In this document: piece after piece, positions 59,582 to 64,000 of the stretch
Layout: each line of letters begins with the position of its first letter
How positions within the stretch are numbered: the stretch's first letter is position 1
NCBI GenBank assembly: GCA_964504445.1
Contig: CAZDEO010000022.1
Coordinates: forward strand, 1 to 64,000
Origin: JACSRF01 sp964504445
Lineage (GTDB): Bacteria; Chloroflexota; Anaerolineae; Promineifilales; Promineifilaceae
Direction: 5' to 3'
Length of the DNA: 64,000 bases
Position numbers and translations under genes: made by a program
Notes under the pieces: model-generated
Seen by the model: only the letters and a program-made list of their open reading frames with translations
Database searches by the model: none
Told to the model about the DNA's origin: nothing

Positions 59582-60631
59582 TTATGCTGGTGATAGTAAA
59601 TGAGTCACGGCCGTAGCCACCACCACGTCGTTGCGTAAGTTCATACAATTAACGCCCTGGACGGCGCCGCTTTTGGGCGGCACGTCGCTGGCGGGAAAGC
59701 GAATGATTTTGCTGGTCTGGGAGATGAGAAACAGGTCGTCGCTTTCTTGCACGGCTACGGCCGTTACCAGGGCATCAGTTTTCAGGGCCGCTTTGCCGCC
59801 TGATCCCAGAGTTTTGTTGGCGCGAAAGGTGCTCATCTCGCGCAGGGTACCTTTACCGTCTGCGCTCAGGAGAAAGACGCTGCCTTCCTCGGTAACGGCC
59901 GTTACCGCCACCACCTTGTCACCCGCATCCAAGCGAATGCCCAGGTTGCCATTTTTGTGGATCTGCCGTTCCGCAAAGCGCAGGGCCTGGCCTTGCTGCG
60001 TGGCAATAAACAAATCATCTTGGCCGCTGGTCCAGCAGGCAGCAACCACGCTGCCCCAGTTGGCCGTGTCAAAAAAGCTCAGGCCGGGGATGAGGCTGGG
60101 GCCAAGACGCGCCTGAGGAATAAGCCGCACCCATCCTTTGACGCTCGCCAGGGCAAGATGGCTGCCGTTGTCGGCGGGCAGCACGGCAGTAATCCGTTCG
60201 TGGGGGCGCAGTGGGAAATGGCCGGTGATGTCTACACCCCGGTCGCGCACGGCCGTTTCGCGCACGCTGGCCACCGGCAGTCGGAAGGCCCGCCCCTGGT
60301 CGGTGATGAGCAGCAAATGGGCGGCAGCATCGGCCACCACCAGGTGGGCTGGGGCATCATTTTCCGCCAGATCAATGTCAAACACGCCCATGCCGCCCCG
60401 TCGCTGACGGCCGTACAAATGGCGCGGCGTGCGCTTGGCCACGCCCCCGGCACTGATGCTGATGACCTGCATGGTGGTAGGCGGTTCGCTGGGTTCCGGT
60501 TCGGCCGCTTCAGAGGCTACGGCCGTGCTGCTGGTTGGCGTTTTGCTTTGCAACCGCAGCAGCTCCTCTTCCAGGTAGGCAATGTAATCCTGCACGTCGT
60601 CAGGCAAATCACTCAGGTCAGGTCTTTCCAT
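59582..60631 (-). CDS. Stand-alone GyrA C-terminal-domain-like beta-pinwheel protein
   Basis: 349 residues. A short acidic helical N-terminus (DVQDYIAYLEEELLRLQSK) and a linker lead to about 280 residues of GyrA-CTD-like repeats. These include YGRQRRGGMGVFDIDL, which matches the GyrA-box (Q-R-R-G-G-x-G) needed for DNA wrapping. Blade-like repeats follow: LLLITDQGRAFRLPVASV, HLALASVKGWVRLIP, DLFIATQQGQALRFAE, VFLLSADGKGTLREM and DLFLISQTSKIIRFPASDVP. There is no topoisomerase catalytic domain. It may bend or wrap DNA, or act on gyrase. It is encoded between a CYTH protein and an amidohydrolase. Confidence 0.85.
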   Translation of the reverse strand: MERPDLSDLPDDVQDYIAYLEEELLRLQSKTPTSSTAVASEAAEPEPSEPPTTMQVISISAGGVAKRTPRHLYGRQRRGGMGVFDIDLAENDAPAHLVVADAAAHLLLITDQGRAFRLPVASVRETAVRDRGVDITGHFPLRPHERITAVLPADNGSHLALASVKGWVRLIPQARLGPSLIPGLSFFDTANWGSVVAACWTSGQDDLFIATQQGQALRFAERQIHKNGNLGIRLDAGDKVVAVTAVTEEGSVFLLSADGKGTLREMSTFRANKTLGSGGKAALKTDALVTAVAVQESDDLFLISQTSKIIRFPASDVPPKSGAVQGVNCMNLRNDVVVATAVTHLLSPA

Positions 60632-60681
60632 GTGCGTCCCCTCTGTAAATGAGTAAATGATGGGTCCTCTTGAAAACCAGG

Positions 60682-61284
60682 CTACAGGTTTTCCACTGAA
60701 ATGTGGAGGCCAGCAAAATTAGCAAAAGTGATGTCGTGGAAGGGCAGATTATAGCGATCTTGCAGCACGCCCATCAGGGCCAGGTAGTTGGTGACAAGAC
60801 GGTTTTCCCAGGGCAAGTTCAGCAGCACGGCCGTTTCTTTAATTGCCGCCTCCATTCCCTCCAACTCCACAAAGTTGCCAAAGGGCATCTCGTCTAGCAC
60901 CACCTCTACCTGGCCTAGTTGGAAGGTTTCGCGGTACTTTTCATACACTTGCATGGGCACAAAACCGAGGTGGCGGAAGATGGCCACGGCCGTTTCCCAA
61001 TCTCCCACTGTCGTTTCCAGCTCCTCGCGCACTTTGGCCTCGCTCTCTTGTTCCGCTTCCAGCGAGCGCCCTTTGTAGGTCACTTTAACGGCCGTGTCCT
61101 GGCGCAGCCGCAGCAGTTCATCCCGCTGGCGCAGCGCCTCCTGCGGCGTATCCAGGCGCAGGTTACGTTCGTAAACGCGGGGTTTTTTGAGGGTGGCCCC
61201 CAAAGCCAAAAGCTGCTGGCGCACGGCCGTTAGCTCCTGCACCCAAAATTTCACCTCCACTTCCAAATGGTTGTGCGCGTCCAT
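60682..61284 (-). CDS. CYTH-domain protein (class IV adenylate cyclase / triphosphatase fold)
   Basis: About 200 residues. The ExExK signature is LEVEVKFWV at the N-terminus, and tunnel-lining charged residues follow (YERNLRLDT, LRLRQDTAVKVTYKGR, VREELETTV, KYRETFQLGQVEVVLDEMPFGNFVELEG). CYTH enzymes hydrolyse triphosphates (inorganic PPPi or thiamine-PPP) or, in class IV cyclases, make cAMP. The CyaB-like order (R..LR..DE..VELEG) fits, but activity cannot be told. The ATG is 61284 or 61293, with no clear ribosome site. Confidence 0.9.
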   Translation of the reverse strand: MDAHNHLEVEVKFWVQELTAVRQQLLALGATLKKPRVYERNLRLDTPQEALRQRDELLRLRQDTAVKVTYKGRSLEAEQESEAKVREELETTVGDWETAVAIFRHLGFVPMQVYEKYRETFQLGQVEVVLDEMPFGNFVELEGMEAAIKETAVLLNLPWENRLVTNYLALMGVLQDRYNLPFHDITFANFAGLHISVENL

Positions 61285-61316
61285 GTTCAGCATGTCAGCT
61301 TGTCAGGCTTGACCCC

Positions 61317-61820
61317 TTACTCCGCGGCCTCAATCACTACCAGCACAGCATCCTTCTCCACGCTGGCCCCTGGCTCAACATTCACATGGGTCACCACACC
61401 ATCGCGAGGCGCGCGCAGCTCGTTCTCCATCTTCATAGACTCCAAAATAACCACTTTGTCGCCCTGCTTCACGGCATCGCCCACCTGCACGGGCACAGCA
61501 ATGATGATGCCGGGCATGGGCGCATGGACGTCACCCTCACCCCCGTCAACGGCCGTGCCCCGCGCCAGCGCCAGCCGGTAAGTGCGCTCATCCTGCACCC
61601 TCACCCCATACAGTTGGCCCAAAATCAGCACATCCCAAATCCCATCCCCTTCCTCAATCACCGCCTCCAAAGAGCGATTATTAATCAACAGCGAAGCCAA
61701 TCCCGCATCCGGCAGCTTTTGAAAATCAATTACATACCGCTCACCATTGACCCTAATCTCATTCTCATGGTCAATCTCAATCTCATACTCTTTATCTTGG
61801 ACTTTTGTATAATATTTCAT
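61317..61820 (-). CDS. Biotin carboxyl carrier protein of an acyl-CoA carboxylase
   Basis: 167 residues. The C-terminal ~75-residue biotinyl domain has the biotin lysine in VILESMKMENELRAP (Lys130). The preceding APMPGIIIAVPVQVGDAVKQGD is typical. The N-terminal ~90 residues are a small beta domain seen in carriers of propionyl-CoA/methylcrotonyl-CoA-type carboxylases. It accepts CO2 from biotin carboxylase (next gene upstream) and passes it to the carboxyltransferase. It is separated from the biotin carboxylase gene by a word-repeat spacer. Confidence 0.94.
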   Translation of the reverse strand: MKYYTKVQDKEYEIEIDHENEIRVNGERYVIDFQKLPDAGLASLLINNRSLEAVIEEGDGIWDVLILGQLYGVRVQDERTYRLALARGTAVDGGEGDVHAPMPGIIIAVPVQVGDAVKQGDKVVILESMKMENELRAPRDGVVTHVNVEPGASVEKDAVLVVIEAAE

Positions 61821-61844
61821 ATTCCATCCAAATTCGTTAGGAGC

Positions 61845-61908
61845 CCGTTAACCATAGCCCGTAAACCGCAAACGGATTACGAATCACGGTTAACGGACCA
61901 CGGATTAC
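61845..61908. repeat. Short-word repeat, CCGTAAACCGCAAACGGATTACG family
   Basis: The accC-BCCP spacer is made of CCGTTAACC/CCGTAAACC and complementary GGATTACG/GGTTAACGG words. It includes the stop codon of the biotin carboxylase gene. Confidence 0.88.
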
Positions 61909-63431
61909 CGCCGCAACCGCTCCCAGCGGCTCAACCACTTCCAGTTACTCGTATCCCGCTCGCCACGCGCCACAATCTGGCTCGCCTGCTGCCCCTGCTC
62001 ATGAGCCGCCAGCGTTGCCAAGATCGCCGCCTCCAGTTCGTGGGGTTCTCCCACACTGTCATCCATGCTAAACCGCGTTTCCACAAAGCTGGTATCAAAC
62101 TGCCCCGTCAAAAAGCGATGGCTCTCCACCATATGCTGGTGGAAGGGAATATTGGTCTTCACCCCCATAATACGGTACTCCTCCAGCGCCCGGCGCATCC
62201 GTAGTACCGCCTCGCCCCGCGTTTCGCCATAGCATATCAGCTTGCTAATCATCGAGTCATAGTAAGGGGTCACCTCATAGCCGGGGAAAACCCCCGTATC
62301 CACCCGCACGCCAGGGCCAGTGGGCAGCCGCGCCGTGGTAATGGTTCCCGTCGAGGGCAAATAATTGTTGTATGGGTCCTCGGCGTTAATCCGGCACTCA
62401 ATGGCCCAACCCTTAATTTGAATGTCTTCCTGGCTAAAGCGCAGCTTGCGTCCGCGGGCCACGCGCAGCATCTCCTGGGCAATGTCAATGCCCGTCACCA
62501 GCTCCGTCACCGGATGCTCCACCTGCAAGCGGGTATTCATCTCCAAAAAGTAGAAATTCTTGTCCTTGTCCACCAGGAATTCAATGGTACCCGCGTTGAC
62601 GTAATTCACCGCCTTAGCCGCGGCTACGGCCACCTCCCCCATGCGGCGGCGCAAATCTTCGTCCACCACAAAGGAGGGTGCTTCTTCAATTAGCTTTTGG
62701 TGGCGGCGCTGCAAGGAGCATTCCCGCTCCCCCAAGTACACAGCATTACCGTGGCTGTCCGCCAGCAGTTGAATCTCGATGTGCCGCGCCTCGGTGATCA
62801 TCTTCTCCAGGTACACCACGTCATCCCCAAAGGCCGCCATCGCTTCGCGCCGCGCTCCGGCAATGGCGTCGGGTAAATCTTCTAGCTTGTGTACGGGGCG
62901 CATGCCCTTACCGCCACCCCCAGCAACAGCCTTCACCAACACCGGGAAGCCAATCTGGGGCGCGGCGGCAATCATTTCCTCGTCGTTGAGGCCAGGTTCG
63001 GTGCCGGGCACAATGGGTACGCCCGCCGCTTTTACCGTCTGCCGCGCTTCTTGCTTGTCGCCCATCACGTGAATGGCCCGCGCTGGCGGCCCCACAAAAA
63101 CAATGTCATTATCTACGCACGCCTGGGCAAAATTAGCCCGCTCGGCCAAAAAGCCATAGCCGGGATGAATGGCTTCCGCGCCGGAGCGTTTGGCTACGTC
63201 TAGAATTTTTTCGATGACCAGATAGCTTTCGCGGGCTGGCGGGGGGCCAATGTGGTACGCTTCGTCGGCGTAGCGCACGTGGGGGGCATTGCGGTCTGCA
63301 TCGGAAAACACAGCGACGGTGTTGATGCCCAACTCGTGGCAGGCACGTAGAATACGCATGGCTATCTCACCGCGATTGGCGATGAGCAGCTTGTTGAATC
63401 TTTTTACTAGGAGTCCGTCTTCTCGTTTCAT
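61905..63431 (-). CDS. accC: Biotin carboxylase subunit of acyl-CoA carboxylase
   Basis: About 508 residues from ATG 63431. Biotin carboxylase N-domain: FNKLLIANRGEIAMRILRA and AIHPGYGFLAERANFA. ATP-grasp domain: VKAVAGGGGKGMRPV, ECSLQRRHQKLIEEAPS and FLEMNTRLQVEHPVTE. C-domain: GWAIECRINAEDPYNNYLPSTG. It carboxylates biotin on the carrier protein at the expense of ATP. The C-terminal ~60 residues after the standard domain (HEQGQQASQIVARGERD) extend it slightly. With BCCP and the carboxyltransferase it forms a complete carboxylase set. The gene contains no ACGGCCGT octamer. Confidence 0.95.
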   Translation of the reverse strand: MKREDGLLVKRFNKLLIANRGEIAMRILRACHELGINTVAVFSDADRNAPHVRYADEAYHIGPPPARESYLVIEKILDVAKRSGAEAIHPGYGFLAERANFAQACVDNDIVFVGPPARAIHVMGDKQEARQTVKAAGVPIVPGTEPGLNDEEMIAAAPQIGFPVLVKAVAGGGGKGMRPVHKLEDLPDAIAGARREAMAAFGDDVVYLEKMITEARHIEIQLLADSHGNAVYLGERECSLQRRHQKLIEEAPSFVVDEDLRRRMGEVAVAAAKAVNYVNAGTIEFLVDKDKNFYFLEMNTRLQVEHPVTELVTGIDIAQEMLRVARGRKLRFSQEDIQIKGWAIECRINAEDPYNNYLPSTGTITTARLPTGPGVRVDTGVFPGYEVTPYYDSMISKLICYGETRGEAVLRMRRALEEYRIMGVKTNIPFHQHMVESHRFLTGQFDTSFVETRFSMDDSVGEPHELEAAILATLAAHEQGQQASQIVARGERDTSNWKWLSRWERLRR

Positions 63432-63447
63432 GGTTTGTTCCGTTTTC

Positions 63448-63522
63448 GTGATCCGTAATCGGCAATCCATAATCCGTGATCTGTAATCGGTTTACGGTTT
63501 ACGGCTTACGGCTTACGGTCTA
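63448..63522. repeat. Short-word repeat, CCGTAATC / TTTACGG family
   Basis: The spacer between the carboxyltransferase and accC genes is built of ATCCGTAATCGGCAATCC-type words and then GGTTTACGGTTTACGGCTTACGG. The last word includes the carboxyltransferase TAG stop. Confidence 0.9.
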
Positions 63523-64000
63523 GAGAGGGATATTCCCATGCTTCTTAGGCGGGTTCTGGTCGCGCTTGTTTTGCAACATGTGCAAGGCGTTAATTAACCG
63601 GGGCCTGGTTTCGCTGGGCATGATGACGTCGTCTACGTAACCGCGCTCGGCGGCTACGTAGGGATTGGCGAACAGTTCGCGGTACTCGGCTACCAGCTCT
63701 GCTTTGCGCGCTTCAGGGTCTTCGGCTTCGTTGATTTCGTTGCGGTGAATGATTTTGACCGCCCCATCTGGCCCCATGACAGCGATTTCAGCTGTAGGCC
63801 AGGCCAGGTTCAGGTCAGCGCGAATGTGCTTGGAGTTCATGACGCAGTAGGCACCGCCGTACGCTTTGCGAGTAACGACGGTAACCTTGGGCACGGTGGC
63901 CTCGCAGAAGGCGTAAAGGAGTTTGGCGCCGTGCTTGATGATGCCACCATGTTCTTGGTCGAGACCAGGTAGGAAGCCGGGCACGTCTTCAAAAACAATG
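63520..64000 (-). CDS. Acyl-CoA carboxyltransferase (PccB-like), C-terminal part
   Basis: About 160 C-terminal residues of a gene entering from the right edge. FEDVPGFLPGLDQEHGGIIKHGAKLLYA and VTVVTRKAYGGAYCVMNSKHI are the hallmark of the crotonase-fold beta subunits of propionyl-CoA/methylmalonyl-CoA-type carboxylases. PTAEIAVMGPDGAVKIIHR and VDDVIMPSETRPRLINAL complete the C-terminus, ending KKHGNIPL as in PccB. It transfers the carboxyl group from biotin to propionyl- or acetyl-CoA. Its position before accC and the BCCP gene supports a three-gene carboxylase. Confidence 0.94.
   Translation of the reverse strand, partial: IVFEDVPGFLPGLDQEHGGIIKHGAKLLYAFCEATVPKVTVVTRKAYGGAYCVMNSKHIRADLNLAWPTAEIAVMGPDGAVKIIHRNEINEAEDPEARKAELVAEYRELFANPYVAAERGYVDDVIMPSETRPRLINALHMLQNKRDQNPPKKHGNIPL

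Overview
The window looks like a contig from a Chloroflexota bacterium, most likely an Anaerolineae-type lineage. This is judged from gene content and style, not from a database search. The clues are a mevalonate kinase beside a DPPR-synthase-like UbiA, an archaeal/eukaryotic-type ProRS next to a bacterial one, a stand-alone GyrA-CTD-like protein, large GT-C membrane proteins, and Thr/Pro-rich surface proteins with C-terminal membrane anchors. I see no rRNA, tRNA, IS element, prophage or CRISPR array.

Layout. 1-6406 (minus): a probable catabolic operon driven by a HutC-type GntR regulator, with an ATCase-like and a YgeW-like carbamoyltransferase, carbamate kinase, a threonine-synthase-like PLP enzyme, a RelB/PIN toxin-antitoxin pair and a second PLP enzyme cut by the window edge. 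6685-13698: a surface lipoprotein, then adenine deaminase behind two REC-GAF-histidine-kinase proteins, one of which has lost its phosphorylation residues. 13827-17089: two prolyl-tRNA synthetases of different evolutionary types in tandem. 17312-25974: a small conserved protein, a DinB-family protein, a GT-C glycosyltransferase, a three-gene ABC-2 exporter, and a divergent Memo-like / radical SAM pair. 26102-30752: minC-minD-minE, rodA/ftsW and gltX (shape, division, translation). 30822-45644: a cell-surface island with four large membrane proteins or glycosyltransferases, two PT-linker/Cna-B-type anchored proteins (one with LysM), a GT4 enzyme, and a LuxR-HTH protein tethered to an outside kelch propeller. 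45668-55259: a housekeeping block (Nudix-like, nusB, Asp23, fabG, rpmF, coiled-coil, coaD, recG, degV/fakB, fakA, Asp23, divergent rpmB) that preserves two gene orders known from Firmicutes. 55439-64000 (minus): isoprenoid genes (mevalonate kinase, prenyltransferase), a V4R-domain protein, an M20 amidohydrolase, the GyrA-CTD-like protein, a CYTH protein, and an acyl-CoA carboxylase set (BCCP, biotin carboxylase, partial carboxyltransferase).

Two genome-wide signals cut across all of this. First, the palindromic octamer ACGGCCGT occurs roughly 110 times by eye in 64 kb, in genes on both strands and in spacers, where base composition predicts only one or two. It behaves like the HIP1 palindrome of cyanobacteria. 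Second, many spacers, and several coding regions in frame, carry short degenerate tandem 'words' (for example variants of CCGTAATCCGT, TTGACCATTGACAA, AACCAACAACC). They resemble the STRR repeats of filamentous cyanobacteria. Neither signal is explained by the genes, and I regard them as the most interesting part of the window.
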